Shown here one piece after another: positions 33,606-44,704 of a stretch of DNA of 64,000 bases (the stretch's first letter is position 1; every line of letters begins with the position of its first letter). The notes below the pieces were generated by a model, which was given only the letters and a program-made list of their open reading frames with translations, searched no databases and had not been told where the DNA came from. This stretch comes from Liquidambar formosana. Lineage: Eukaryota > Streptophyta > Magnoliopsida > Saxifragales > Altingiaceae. The stretch lies in the NCBI GenBank assembly GCA_039720395.1, contig JBBPBK010000059.1, positions 62,001-126,000 on the forward strand, in the 5' to 3' direction. The position numbers and the translations under genes were made by a program.

Positions 33606-34985
33606 CATAGTTATTAAAGGCGCAAGGCGCACCTAGGCGCCAAGGTCTCCTGGGGCCTAGGCGCAAGGCGCTAAAAAAAAAGCGCGCGCCCGAGGGAAGT
33701 GATGCGCACATTTTAAAGAAAATAAATTTAAAATATTTTATCAGATGCAAATAACACAAATAAACAATTTATACTAAATAATAATAATAATTGAATACTC
33801 TCATATTTTGGCCTTAGTAACCTAGAACCACAAAGCATACAAAGTCACAAATCACAATTTACAATCACAAGTGATTTACCCACAAAGCATACAGGCGTAC
33901 AAAGCCCACTATTAAACCAAAACAGGGCCAAAAAAAAAAGGAGAAATAACACATAACAATTAACAAGTAAACGAAAACATGGCCAAAAAACAAGAAGTAA
34001 AGCAAAAATTAGAAGAAGCAAAAGCAGGAGAAGAAGACGCAGGCACGCAGCAGAAGAAGATGAAGAAAGAGGATAATAACAAACGAGAAATTAGAAAGAA
34101 AAAAAAATAGGAGAAAAAGAAAGGGAAAAATCGAAACAGGGTGAGGAACGATACCTGCTCCAAAAATCAGGAAAAAAAAAAAAAAAAAGCCAGGAGAAGA
34201 AGAAAGAGAAAAATCGAAACAGGTTGAAGGAACGGTACCTGTTCCAAAAATCAGAAAATAAAGAAATCTAGAAGAGAAGAAGAAGAAAGAGAAAAATCGA
34301 AACAAATCAGAAAATAAAGAAATCCAGAAGAAGAAAAAATGAAGAAGAGGAGCTACATACCTGTTCGATGAAGGCTGGACCGTCGGAGCTAGAGGAATGG
34401 ACGCCGGAGCTGGAGCTAGAGGCTGGAGAAGAGCTATCTGTTCGAACCGTGAAGAGGGCTAGGGCTTCAATGTTTTTAGCTTCATCGTTTAACACTTATT
34501 CCTTGTTTTTTACTCTTTTTTTTCTTAATGACTTTTTAATAAATCTAACGGCCAGATTTAGATCTCATTGAAAAAAAAATTATATTAAATTTATATTTTT
34601 ACTCCCTCCATTCCATAATAATAGTCTCATTTGAAAAAACATGTTTTTTAATGAAATCCTTTTAAATGCTTTCATATCAATGCATATATTTTAAAATTCT
34701 AATTTTACCCTCAAGTTTGTAAAATATTAAAAAAAAGTAAGAAAACCATTTTAAGGGTATTTTAAGAAATGAGTAAAAAAGGTCTATTGACTTTTAAAAT
34801 GAGACATTTATTTTGAAACATTCCAAAAAAAAAATAGGACATTTATTATGAAACAGAAGGAATATAAAATAGGCTGTTGGTGACCAAGGCGCACCTTGGA
34901 ATGGCCTTGAGCCTCACATAAAAACCCAAAAGCGCGCTTTAAACGCGCCTACAGATGTCGCCTCGCCTAGCCTGTTTCGAAACCG
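33606..34985. mobile_element. GCGC-rich non-autonomous DNA element, copy A (right end truncated)
   Basis: Left terminus catagttattaaaggcgcaa with the following ggcgcacctaggcg is shared with copy B at 42978. The interior is GAA-rich with a tandem module (agagaaaaatcgaaaca..., three copies at 34120-34310), then a GC-rich block near 34375-34460 also shared with copy B. The right part has ccttgagcctcac...cgcctcgcctagcc as in copy B but stops there, abutting SRR1-pseudogene sequence. A Stowaway-like MITE (34601-34863) is nested inside. Class is unassigned. Confidence 0.7.
34601..34863. mobile_element. Stowaway/Mariner-like MITE
   Basis: Left end actccctccattccataata and right end ttattatgaaacagaaggaa are imperfect inverted repeats of the widespread plant CTCCCTCC-type MITE. 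About 263 bp, AT-rich, inserted in GCGC element copy A. Insertion at TA is consistent but not proven. Confidence 0.7.
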
Positions 34986-35014
34986 AGAGGCCGGAGATAA
35001 GCATAGATAAGCAT

Positions 35015-35530
35015 GGCTTTCCGGATTAACAATAGCCAAGATGTTAAACAAATGATGCATACTGCATTACTGCTCATATGTCCTGGAGCTGTTCCCAAAC
35101 AATATTTAATGACTCCACGGCCCCAAATTTCCTGTAAAATATTGTCGCATAACTAAGCCTAGCAAGGCGGCATGAGAACAGTGGTGGCTTTAAAGCCTAA
35201 CACTGACCTTGCTTGTTTACTGATAGAACAGAACAAATTGAGAGCTCTCAATTCTGTTGCAGAAAGAATTGGATCAAATACCTCTCTGTCTACAACCCAA
35301 CTGAATTTCCTCTTCATCAAGATTGTGAGGATGAGCTGCAATTGAGGGGGTTCATATGATCCGACGGTACCAAATACCACATATCACCATCTGTATTTTG
35401 AGCCCAAAACCCTAAACCGCAATTCAAGAGTGGAAAAGTTTGGATTTGGTCGTAGAAAGTACGATAAAATTGAGAGCTTTCAACTCTATTCATATAGATC
35501 TGCACATAAAGGTGTCCCAAGTGAAATGGA
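35015..35530 (-). pseudogene. SRR1: SRR1 pseudogene, partial duplicate of the neighbouring SRR1 gene
   Basis: Minus-strand sequence is collinear with about residues 80-245 of the SRR1 gene at 36748-37593. Shared nucleotide blocks include gcagaaagaattggatcaaa, ttaacaatagcc, and gagctgcaatt(c)gagggggttcat. Several small indels break the frame. The copy is cut at about 35015, where GCGC element copy A ends. It is intronless and in the same orientation as the parent, 1.2 kb away, so a local DNA duplication is likely. Confidence 0.88.
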
Positions 35531-35544
35531 ACTCTCAATGTGAG

Positions 35545-36287
35545 GAAAATAACTCAGTTGGAATGTCCTTATTACAGTTCCAATCCTTCAGAATTCAGCA
35601 ACTCTCAGGTCTTCAACAGATCTGCATGTATACTCTTATCCCCTAAAAGTGGGCAGTCCTTGATACCAAGTTTGAGCTAATAGGCAAAATATATTTTGAA
35701 TTCAACTCTCCACTATAGATCCTTACACTACACTAGAAAACAAACCATTAAGAGGTCTAAAATTTGCATTAAGTTGAACAAGAGAAAGGAAAACAAACAA
35801 ACAAACAAAACTGTTCTATGGCTGAGTCCCAAGCTAAACCAACTGCAAAATATGAACAAAACAAAATAAAAACTTTGGGCCCCAACCTTTTTCACAGTAC
35901 ATATTACCAGTTCAATATCTTCCAATGTTAGTCAACGAGAACTGCTTAAGAGCTACAAGTTGCCAAAACCATTTTAGATATCCACAATTTTCAGATTGAG
36001 CAGTATGGCATCAGAATCAGCACAAATTCAACAAGCAAGGCAACACCAATTCAGAAATTATTTTAAGGGAAAAAAAACAGAACGTAATTCCCTTGACAAA
36101 AACTACAGGCCGAATCCTGAGGAAAAGCATTTTCTTTCCACGGAGTATGGGATGAAGGAAAGAGAGAGCCACAAAAGGATCACATGTAACCTAAAACCAA
36201 ATTCAATAGAAGTTTGATACAAGACCACCAACCAGCTTAGGAATTCAAACACCCAGTCCATCTTCAACAATGGAACACGCACCCCAC

Positions 36288-36318
<31 letters not shown>

Positions 36319-36333
36319 AAAAAAAACAAATAT

Positions 36334-36387
<54 letters not shown>

Positions 36388-36747
36388 TATATAAATAAAT
36401 AAAATGAAATTCATGAACCAGAAGCAAGTTAAGAATTATGCTATAAAGCCTTGTGAAGAAAGACTACAATCATTGATTACTAACTACACATGAATAGGCA
36501 CTGCAAATTCATATTATAAACAAAGTCATCACAAAAATCACGCGAATGATAATATGAATATTAAAATAGGATTGTATTTCAGAACCTGTTTGACCTTAGT
36601 TTGTTTATAACTTTATATATCACGAAAACCATCAAACTCATTAAATGCAACATCAATGAATAACAAATATAATTATTCAAATAAGATATGGAAAACCAAT
36701 TGGAATGGTTTCGATCATCATGAAGTTTAACGCCCTTTTAATAAACA
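35545..36747. other. SRR1 downstream spacer with simple repeats
   Basis: No gene recognised. It contains a C-run followed by an A-run (about 36287-36327) and (TA)n (about 36345-36382). The 3' UTR of SRR1 probably lies near 36600-36747. Confidence 0.5.
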
Positions 36748-37593
36748 TCATTGTGATTTAATGAACTGCAGTTCTGTCCCAGGATCAAGGTTGAAGATAT
36801 GCCAACTTGAATCATGAAAAGCTCCAAAATAATCATCTGAAACTGTATTGATTCTGAACTCATCGGTGAATCTTTGAACAGCCAAAATATGCTTTGCCGA
36901 ATCAACAATAGCCGAGCTCTTAAACTCGGACACATACTGTTCATACGACTCAAAGCTGTTCCCAAACAATACTATATGATTCAACATTTCTGCTCTCCAA
37001 TTTGCTTGTAAAAGATTGTCATATAACTCTGCCTCACAGTGTGGCATGAAGAACAGTGTTGGCTTTAAAGCCTGTCGCCGGCCTTGCTCATTTACAGATA
37101 GAACAGAACAACCAAGAGCTACCAAAACCCTAGATTCTGTTGCAGAAAGAATTGGATCAAATACCTCTATGTCTCCAATCCAATTGAGCTTTCTCTTCAT
37201 CAGGATTGCAAGGCTGAGCTGCAATCGAGGGGGTTCATAAGCTTCAATGCTACCTATACCATATATCACCATATGCATCCTTAACTCAGAGCCCACAACC
37301 CTAAAAATGCAATTCGAGAGTTGAGAATTCTGAATTTGATCTAAGAAAGTATGATAGAATTGAGAGCTCTCGAGTTTTTTCATACAGATCTGCATTTTCC
37401 TCATCAATTTCAGTTCTCTGTCCAGATCTGTTTCCAGATCAGTGGGAACCCATGATTGTTGTTGTTGTAGTTGTTCTGGGGTTAAGATTTTGGAAACTTT
37501 TCTTCTCTGTTTTCCACGACGAGGTAAAACAATTGTCCAGTCTCCAGTCAGGTTATGATTTCCAGGAGTGAGAGTTTTTGAAGAAGCAGCCAT
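36748..37593 (-). CDS. SRR1: SRR1-like protein (SENSITIVITY TO RED LIGHT REDUCED 1)
   Basis: A single uninterrupted frame of 281 residues if started at MAASSKTLTPG (37593). An upstream in-frame ATG (37626) would add 11 residues and cannot be excluded, but the shorter start looks more family-like. Residues about 85-270 form the SRR1 domain: MVIYGIGSIEAYEPPRLQLS, DPILSATESRVLVALGCSVL, LFFMPHCEAELYDNLLQANW and IVLFGNSFESYEQY. SRR1 acts in phytochrome B signalling and the circadian clock in Arabidopsis; its biochemical activity is not established. The N-terminus has a basic RRGKQRRKVSK stretch. No lesions. A decayed partial copy lies 1.2 kb downstream. Confidence 0.92.
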   Translation of the reverse strand: MAASSKTLTPGNHNLTGDWTIVLPRRGKQRRKVSKILTPEQLQQQQSWVPTDLETDLDRELKLMRKMQICMKKLESSQFYHTFLDQIQNSQLSNCIFRVVGSELRMHMVIYGIGSIEAYEPPRLQLSLAILMKRKLNWIGDIEVFDPILSATESRVLVALGCSVLSVNEQGRRQALKPTLFFMPHCEAELYDNLLQANWRAEMLNHIVLFGNSFESYEQYVSEFKSSAIVDSAKHILAVQRFTDEFRINTVSDDYFGAFHDSSWHIFNLDPGTELQFIKSQ

Positions 37594-38111
37594 TGTTAAA
37601 CAGGGATTCTCTTGCCAAAGCGCCAAATGCTACGTCTACAAGGCTACGTTATCAGTGATGAAGCGCATTACATGGACATTCACCAAGGACCTTGTTGATG
37701 CAATCGATGATACAAATTGAGTGTCCTGCTAATTGCCACTGATAATTCAGACAATCAAGTTCATTCAAGGGCGAAGACTCCAAGAGAATAATCAATCATG
37801 TAAGAGAGTAGCATTTACCTATTACATTTTACACATAATGAATCGATGGAAAAATTTGCACTAATTCATAATTTTGTAAATGCTACTCGCATTCAGGGGG
37901 AACAATAATTTTGATTTTACAGATGATAAATCAATAGAACAATTTCATTTGAGAGGGATAATTCTCATGTTCCAGGTAAATGCTACTCTCTTACATGATT
38001 TATAATTTTCATGGGTTTTCATTGTTTTGCCTACAAATAATAAATAAAATGCCCTATTTACCTGCAAGATAAAAAAAATAAAATTTAATTAATAAACTAA
38101 TTAAAAGCTGA

Positions 38112-38285
38112 TCATTTCCAGCTAGGAGTAACCCAAATTTTACATATACATGTGTGTCTAAAATAATTGCATCATTTCCAACTGAGAATAACCCAAATTA
38201 TACATATATGTGTGTGTAAAATAATTCAATCGTTTCCAACTAGGAATCACCCAAATTACACATTATACATATATACACATGGCTA
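38112..38285. repeat. Tandem repeat, ~58-bp unit, three copies
   Basis: The unit catttccaactaggaataacc-caaattatacatata occurs at about 38114, 38171 and 38229, with gtgtgt-rich spacers. It lies just outside the left arm of the pararetrovirus-like element. Confidence 0.75.
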
Positions 38286-38327
38286 CAGACAACATGGCTA
38301 CAGTAGTTGTGGAAATGATGAACATAA

Positions 38328-38784
38328 AACTTACAAATATTGCAGATTTACAATTGTGGAAGTAGTTGCAGAAAGGTTTGCAGGAGAATTGTAGGTGAAT
38401 TACAAGAAATGTTTTCTTTGGTAAGGAAGAAGGTTAATCGATTCCCGTCCCCTATTACAATGGTTTGCCTTCCATTATATAGGAGGAGGGATGCTTGAAC
38501 CTAATAATGAGAATAGTAAGAAGGTACTATTAAATCACATGGGACTGGCACTGTTGTCTTTGTCTGGTAATCAAGTGGAGGGACTGTAGCCACGTTGTCT
38601 GACTATTGGCTTTAACTGTGTATTGTCTGATACCCAAGTGGAGGGTACTATAGCCATGTTGTCTAGTTTCTATAGTTTCTTTCGGCGGATAACTACAATA
38701 ATATTGTCTGATTACTGTAGAATCACGCCTGTTGACTTGAATCATGAAGGACCGAAAATTCCGGATCTGGTCTAGAACCTAAGG
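38328..38784 (-). repeat. Promoter-containing terminal arm, left (minus sense)
   Basis: Inverted copy of 41852-42308, roughly 95% identical by eye. Its minus-strand TATA-like element is the complement of ttatataggagg (38474-38485). It carries repeated TCAGACAA words on the minus strand. Confidence 0.85.
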
Positions 38785-38800
38785 CCTTGTTTGGATCTTA

Positions 38801-41800
38801 CTATTGATGAGGTATTGGAGGAAGGATACCCAAGCAGTCATCTTCGTTGTCATCTCCCAAGTTGACCGAAGCACAGGAGCCTTGTGATCCCTGTTCATCT
38901 TCCTCTTCTTTGAGAGATGAAAAAGCCTCCTGGAGATATGCCTTCAAGTCTTTGCTATTGGGAGGAGCAGCTGCCAACTTTGTCATCAACTTGTTTTTTG
39001 ACATGAGAGCTCTAGATGAATCTCCAACTGTTGATTGTATTGCTGAATGTTTCTGGAACCATTTCTGAATTGCTTCAGGAGTTATGTGTTCCACCTTTGC
39101 ATTATCCCACCATTTGACATGGAAGGTTCTCCCTATGCAAGGAATTTGCTATGTACTTGTATAATCATATCTCCAAAACATAATCCATGCTAACCCAAAA
39201 TTAGCATAAAAAAGGAAGAGTTTAGGGAAAATTTGCAAATGGGGTTTTGGCTGGATTTTTTGCTCATAGTAAGTGTATGACTTACTAATAGGAATTGGCT
39301 GTTCTGGAAGGATGTCTTGAATGGGACCAAAATAATTCCACCATTCAAGAAACCAGAGAGGAACTGTGTCAATATTGAATTTTTGATCAAAATAAATCAT
39401 CCATGAATGACGGTTGATCTTGTTTTGAACAAAGAATGTATGTTGCCATGCCTTCTTATAATCAAAATAATTATGGAGATTAGGCAAAATATTGCCTGGG
39501 AGTTGTCCGGGTTGAAAAAGGGGTTGTACCCAGTCAGATGGACTAAGAACGCGAAGAATGTTGCATGTTGAATGAGAAACATCCGATGGATCATTTTCAT
39601 TCCTGTTATGTTTAAAAATTGCAGATTTTGTTCCTTTTTCTAAGACATATTGGTACCATGCCTGGTTTTTTCGAAAGTCATTTGTCTTGTAATGAAATCC
39701 TGGGGGAAAATAGGATTCCAAGATATCAAAGATATCGCTTTGTGAAAATTCACTCTCTAAAACAGCAATATTTAGTGAAGAGGGTTTTGCAAAATATGGA
39801 CTTTTTTTTGTCTAAATTTTCTATTTTTATTTTGCAAAAGGAGTTGCAAAGATGGAGCTGGAAATGCTCCTAAAGGCTCCTCAGATTTAGAAGAAGTTGT
39901 AACTATGTTACCACTACTTCTAACACTAGAAGCGGCCAATGAATAAGTCTGTGACTTATTGATTGGGGGAACTCGCTGGAATCTGAGCTGTTGCTTTTGC
40001 TGCAAAGTTAATTGTTGTTGCTTGTATTAGGCAAGAAGTTCTTCTTCTTCTTGAAGATCTTCAAACCATTTTTTTGTTGCCGGGCTTTTTGTTGGTGGGT
40101 AGATGACCTTATTGCTTGGTTAGTTTGGGTGGGTGCCCTTGAGGGGCTTTGCCTTTTCTTGTTCTCGGCATCCTGAAGAATTGCCCTGTTCTTTAGATAA
40201 ATGATCCTGTAAGAACTCACAAGAAAGAAAATCAGAGACACAATTGTTTTCTCCTTTAATATATTCTATATCAAAATCGAAAACTGAAAGTATTGCCTGC
40301 CATCTGGCGAAAATATGTTTTGAAGCAATGTTCTTAACATCTTTTTTCAAAACAGGTTTTGCTGCTTGACAATCTACCCTGAGTAGAAACTTTTGATTTA
40401 AAATATCATCTTGAAATTTTGAAATACACAAAACTATAGATAATATCTCTTTTTTGATGGTTGAATATTTGGCTTGTGCTGTGTTCCATGTGCTAGATGT
40501 ATATATGACAATTTTGTCTATGTTGCCCATCCTTTGCATAAGAATGCCACCATAAACTATGTCTGAAGCATCGGTTTGGACTATTTTGAATGTTGACGGG
40601 TCAGCTAAGCTAAGACAGGGAAGGGTTTTTGCCTTCTGTTTTAGCATCTTGACTGTGTTGGTATGGTTTTGTGTCCATGCAGGGGGTCTTTTCTAAGCCT
40701 CTGCCCAAACAATGCACACTCTTGGCTGAGATTAGGATAGAAGTCTACTACATAATTTAGACATCCTAAAAATCTCTGCAATTGCTTTTTGTCTTTAATT
40801 TCATCAGGAAATTTGTCTGCAAATTGGACTGACCTTTCTATAGGGATAATGGTTCCCTGATAGATATGATGTCCTAAAAATCTAATCTTTGTTTAGAAAA
40901 GATTAATTTTAGTAGGACTTAAGGCTAAACCATATTGCTTAATTAAATGGAAGAATATATTTAAATGCTTCCAATGTTGCTCAATAGTATTAGAGAATAC
41001 TAATACATCATCAATGTATATAATAGTAAACCCTGTATATTGCGTGAATATAGAATTCATTATGTTTTGAAATTCTGAAGGGGCATTCTTTAGGCCAAAT
41101 GGCATTACATTCCATTCATAATGACCAAATGGGACTGCAAAAGCAGTCTTATACCTATCCTCTTCAGTTATTTGAATTTACCAGAAACCTGACTTCATGT
41201 CAAATTTTGAAAATATTGTAGTTTTGCTAATCCTTCCTAATAAATCTTTTTTATTAGGGAGAGGATACCTTATCCATTGTAAGGCATGATTCAAAGGCTT
41301 GTAGTTTATAACTAAACGTGGAACTCCACGTTCAATTTCTGCTGCTTTAAAAACATAAAAAGCTGCACAACTCCATGGCGAGCGGCTTTCTCTTATTAAG
41401 TTTTTGGCTAACAGTTCTTTGATTTCTTTTTTACATGTTTCAAGCAATTCCTGATTCATTTGAATTGGTCTTGCTTTTGTTGGGATTTGACTTTCCTGAA
41501 AATCTTTCTTATATGGCAAATTAACAACATGTTTGTTTCTATGCCAAAATGTACGAGGATTATCAGAACATATGGTCTGTTTTAATTTGTCTTCAAATTG
41601 TCTTATTGCAGATTAGAGCTTCCAATCCTGTAGTTGCTCTTCTATTTGCTTATATTGAATTTCTTGTTTAAGGTAATTCAAATGTTTTGTTTTGTTGATA
41701 ATTAAATTGATTTGCTTATCTTCTCTTATGAACTTGTTTTTGAGAATATTGACATCCCTAACCGAAGGTGGATTAAGGAATTCAAATTTTGTCTTCTTGT

Positions 41801-41851
41801 TTTTTATGTAAGATGTAATTCCTGTTGTATCAACGCTAAATCCAAACAAAA
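38801..41851 (-). pseudogene. Pararetrovirus-like RT-RNase H polyprotein segment, disrupted
   Basis: Minus-strand coding blocks run collinearly from 41851 to 38801, broken by several in-frame stops and shifts (stops near 41613, 41178 and 40893; a frameshift near 40650). RT landmarks are PLVINYKPLN-like sequence, FDMKSGFW, MPFGLKNAP and the catalytic YIDDVLVFSN (about 41010-41040). RNase H follows with TDASD and KKEILSIVL, ending DFDIEYIKGENN. Downstream blocks (39149-39721; 38801-39094) encode a Trp/Pro-rich domain (ILRVLSPSDW, EWWNYFGPI) and an acidic tail (SLKEEEDEQG) of unknown function. No integrase. The multiple lesions mean it is not functional. Confidence 0.8.
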
Positions 41852-42308
41852 CCTTAGGTTCCAGACCAGATTCAGAATTTTCAATCTTTCATGATTCAAG
41901 TCAACAGGCGTGATTTTACAGTAATCAGACAATATTATTGCAGTTATCCGCCAAAAGAAGCTACAGAAACCAGACAACATGACTACAGTACCCTCCACTT
42001 GGGTATCAGACAATACATAGTTAAAGCCAACAGTCAGACAACATGGCTACAGTCCCTCCACTTGAGTACCAGACAAAGACAATAGTGCCAGTCCCATGTG
42101 ATTGAATAGTACCTTCTTACTATTCTCATTATTAGGTTCAGGCATCCCTCCTCCTATATAAAGGAAGGCAGACCATTGTAATAGGGGACGGGAATCGATT
42201 AACCTTCTTCCTTTCCAAAGAAAACATTTCTTGTAATTCACCTACAATTCTCTTGCAAACCTTTCTGCAACTACTTCCGCAATTGTAACTCTGCAATATT
42301 TGTAAGTT
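41852..42308 (+). promoter_or_regulatory. Promoter-containing terminal arm, right (plus sense)
   Basis: Carries repeated cagacaa words (five or more between 41930 and 42075), ctccacttg.gtatcagaca twice, and a TATA box cctatataaagga (about 42153-42165), with a C/T-rich downstream segment. This resembles the large intergenic promoter region of plant pararetroviruses or an LTR U3-R. It would drive the plus-strand frame at 42345. Confidence 0.65.
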
Positions 42309-42344
42309 ATAAGGCCCAATGTAGGGTTAAACAGACAATTAATG

Positions 42345-42958
42345 AATTGCAAATTGACACTAATCTGTCACAAGAAGAAATTAAGACAATGATAATCAAT
42401 GCCATATATAATTCTGACACTGAATATGAATCCTATTCAGGATCAGAAGAAGATAAGCAAATTGATGAAATAAATCACCAGACAACTACATCAGAATCTT
42501 CGGATTCTGAACAAGAACAACAATGTCAATAAGATTGTAATCAACAATGTTGCAATATGATCAAGAATAATAACAAACCTAGCCAACAAACTTTATTATT
42601 GGAAATCATTGACAGAATGACAGATCCAATATTGAAGAGAGAATATTTGCAAAAACTTCAACAAGTTATAAGTCAACCACAGCAAAATCTTCCCAAAATA
42701 TCTAATTTGGAAGAAATCCTTAAGGATAAATTTAAGCAACAAAAAGAAGAGGCACCAACAGTCCAAGACCTAAAGCAAGAAGTAAAACAAATAAAAATTG
42801 AACTTAAAGAGTTAAGACAACATACCAATCTACAAAACATAAGCATTCATGCCCTTCAACATCAAATCAATAGACTTGAACAACAGCATATACCTCGTGA
42901 ATTAGTGGGTTACAGGGTACATTGGGTAAATGCACAAGGTACAACCCCTAATGCATGA
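42345..42958 (+). pseudogene. Plus-strand element ORF with acidic head and coiled coil
   Basis: Two blocks in one reading frame: 42347-42532 (acidic, Ser/Glu-rich, SYSGSEEDKQ) and 42557-42958 (Gln/Lys-rich with heptad-like VQDLKQEVKQIKIELKELRQ), separated by a stop at 42530-42532. It lies 37 bp past the promoter arm. It could be the first ORF or gag-like N-terminus of the same element. No zinc knuckle or movement-protein motif is visible, so the function is unassigned. Confidence 0.5.
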
Positions 42959-42977
42959 TGCTAATATAACTTATACC

Positions 42978-44104
42978 CATAGTTATTAAAGGCGCAAGGC
43001 GCACCTAAGGCGCAAAGGTCTCCTGGGGCCTAGGCACAAGGCGAAAGAAAAAGCGCGGGCTTCAGGGATGTAAGGCGCACAATTTAAAGAAAATAAATAA
43101 AAACTATTTTATCAAATTCAACTAACAAAAATAATCAATTTAAACATATAAAATTGAACACTCTTATCTTTTGGCCTATAAGCTCAATTGGTTAGGGCAT
43201 TGTGCAATAGCACAGACAAGAAGAAGAATAAAAAACACAAACTGCTGGAGCATTTATTTTCGAAACTCAGAAAATAGCAAAAATCGAAAAATAGAAGAAG
43301 AAGAACAGAGAAGAAGAAGAAGGAGGAGGAGGAGGAGGAAGAACAAGAACAAGAAGGAAGTATAGTACCGCTGGACTGCTGGAGTGTTATTTTCGAAAAT
43401 CAGATAATCAGAAAATCAGAAAATCAGAAAATAGAAGAAGAAGAAGAAGAGGAAGAAGAAGAGGAGGAAGTATAGTACCGCTAAATAGAAGAAGAAGAAT
43501 AAGATTTTCGAAAATCAGAAAATCAGAAAATAGAAGAAGAAGAAGAAGAAGAGGAAGAATAGTACCGCTAAATAGAAGAAGAAGAATAATATTTTCGAAA
43601 ATCAGAAAATAGAAGAAGAAGAAGAAGAAGAAGAAGAAGAGGAAGTATAGTACTGCTAAATAGAAGAAGAAGAATAACATTTTCGAAAATCAGAAAATAG
43701 AAGAAGAAGGAGGAGGAGGAGGAGGAGGAGGAGGTACATACCTGTTCGACTGAGAAGGCTGCACCGCTGGAGCTGGAGGGCTGGAGGGCTGGATCGCAGA
43801 GCTTCGAAGGAGCTAGGGCTGGAAAGAGGAAAGTGAACTGCTCTTTCCCCCCCCCCCCTTTTTTTTTTTTTTTGCTTTTTTCAATTTTTAACAGATATAA
43901 AAAAGTGGTATTAATTTTATTTTTTTACAAAAGAAGGCTGTATTCACTAAGGCGCGCCTCAAATGGGCCTTGAGCCTCAATAAAAAGCCAAAAAAAGGCG
44001 CTTAATGTGCGCCTTACAAACATTGCCTCGCCTAGCCCAGAGCGAAGCCCAACCCTTGCGCTCACCTGCGCCTCTTGCCTCAGGCACATTTTTAACAACT
44101 ATGC
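42978..44104. mobile_element. GCGC-rich non-autonomous DNA element, copy B (both termini)
   Basis: Left end atagttattaaaggcgcaag; right end, reversed, atagttgttaaaaatgtgcc then gaggcaagaggcgcag, giving imperfect terminal inverted repeats of about 40 bp. The flank cttata occurs on both sides (about 42970-42975 and 44104-44109) and may be the target duplication, though the exact boundary is unsure. The interior is a GAAGAA-rich array with repeated module attttcgaaaatcagaaaat (43255-43735) and a GC-rich block like copy A. Non-coding. Confidence 0.7.
43255..43735. repeat. GAA-rich tandem array inside GCGC element copy B
   Basis: A module of attttcgaaaatcagaaaatagaagaag plus (GAA)n and tagta(c/t)(c)gcta is repeated about five times. 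Confidence 0.8.
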
Positions 44105-44135
44105 TTATATCAACACGTGTTGACCTGATTAGGAT

Positions 44136-44167
<32 letters not shown>

Positions 44168-44322
44168 ATGTACTGACATAAGTTATCAACGCCATGCATT
44201 TGGTGTTGTATCTCGTGCATTGGCCAAATGTACCCCATGTAACCCACTAATGCACAAGTAGCACAACCCCCAATGCAGGTGTTGATATAAGTTGTATCAA
44301 CACATCATCCTCACCTGATCGT

Positions 44323-44377
<55 letters not shown>
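44136..44377. repeat. AT microsatellites flanking a short spacer
   Basis: (AT)n at about 44136-44162 and 44328-44377. The words tatcaacac.tg..gacctgat / catc.tcacctgatcgtcatcat before each tract suggest a local duplication. Confidence 0.8.
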
Positions 44378-44380
<3 letters not shown>

Positions 44381-44704
44381 CTGATCAAGTTCGAGATGTC
44401 CCACAGATATGATTGCACGGTGCAGAGCTTTGTGTGGAATTCACGCACATGCGCATGGCTGTCACGCACTACTCCATGCTGTGCAATCATGGATCCCAAA
44501 CATGGGGTGGTCCTAGACCTAGGGGATGGTAGGGTAAAGGGTAGGATTATGATAGATTAGGGATTCAAACCCCTCAAAATATACCCCAAAAATAAATAAT
44601 AAAAAAAGGCATTCAACTTTAAGAATAGTTCCATTTTCCATACAAACCATCTACATATATTACAAAAAATAAAAAATAAAAAAGAACAAAAAGAAAGAAA
44701 GAAA

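Larger units (their letters stand above)
38328..42958. mobile_element. Endogenous pararetrovirus-like element in inverted configuration
   Basis: Two 457-bp arms, 38328-38784 and 41852-42308, are inverted copies of one promoter-bearing region. The left arm follows an RT-RNase H coding segment on the minus strand (38801-41851). The right arm is followed by a plus-strand coding segment (42345-42958). The RT core is of the caulimovirid/Ty3 type. No integrase motifs occur after RNase H, which favours a pararetrovirus (Caulimoviridae-like) origin. No target duplication was found at the outer edges. Confidence 0.7.

Noticed and set aside
33960..34495. Phe/Ser-rich minus-strand ORFs of 62-98 residues
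   Set aside because: Translation of GAA-rich arrays in the GCGC element; no protein-like composition.
43171..43220. tRNA-like string aagctcaattggttagggca
   Set aside because: Resembles a box A, but no cloverleaf, box B or acceptor stem could be drawn; treated as element sequence.
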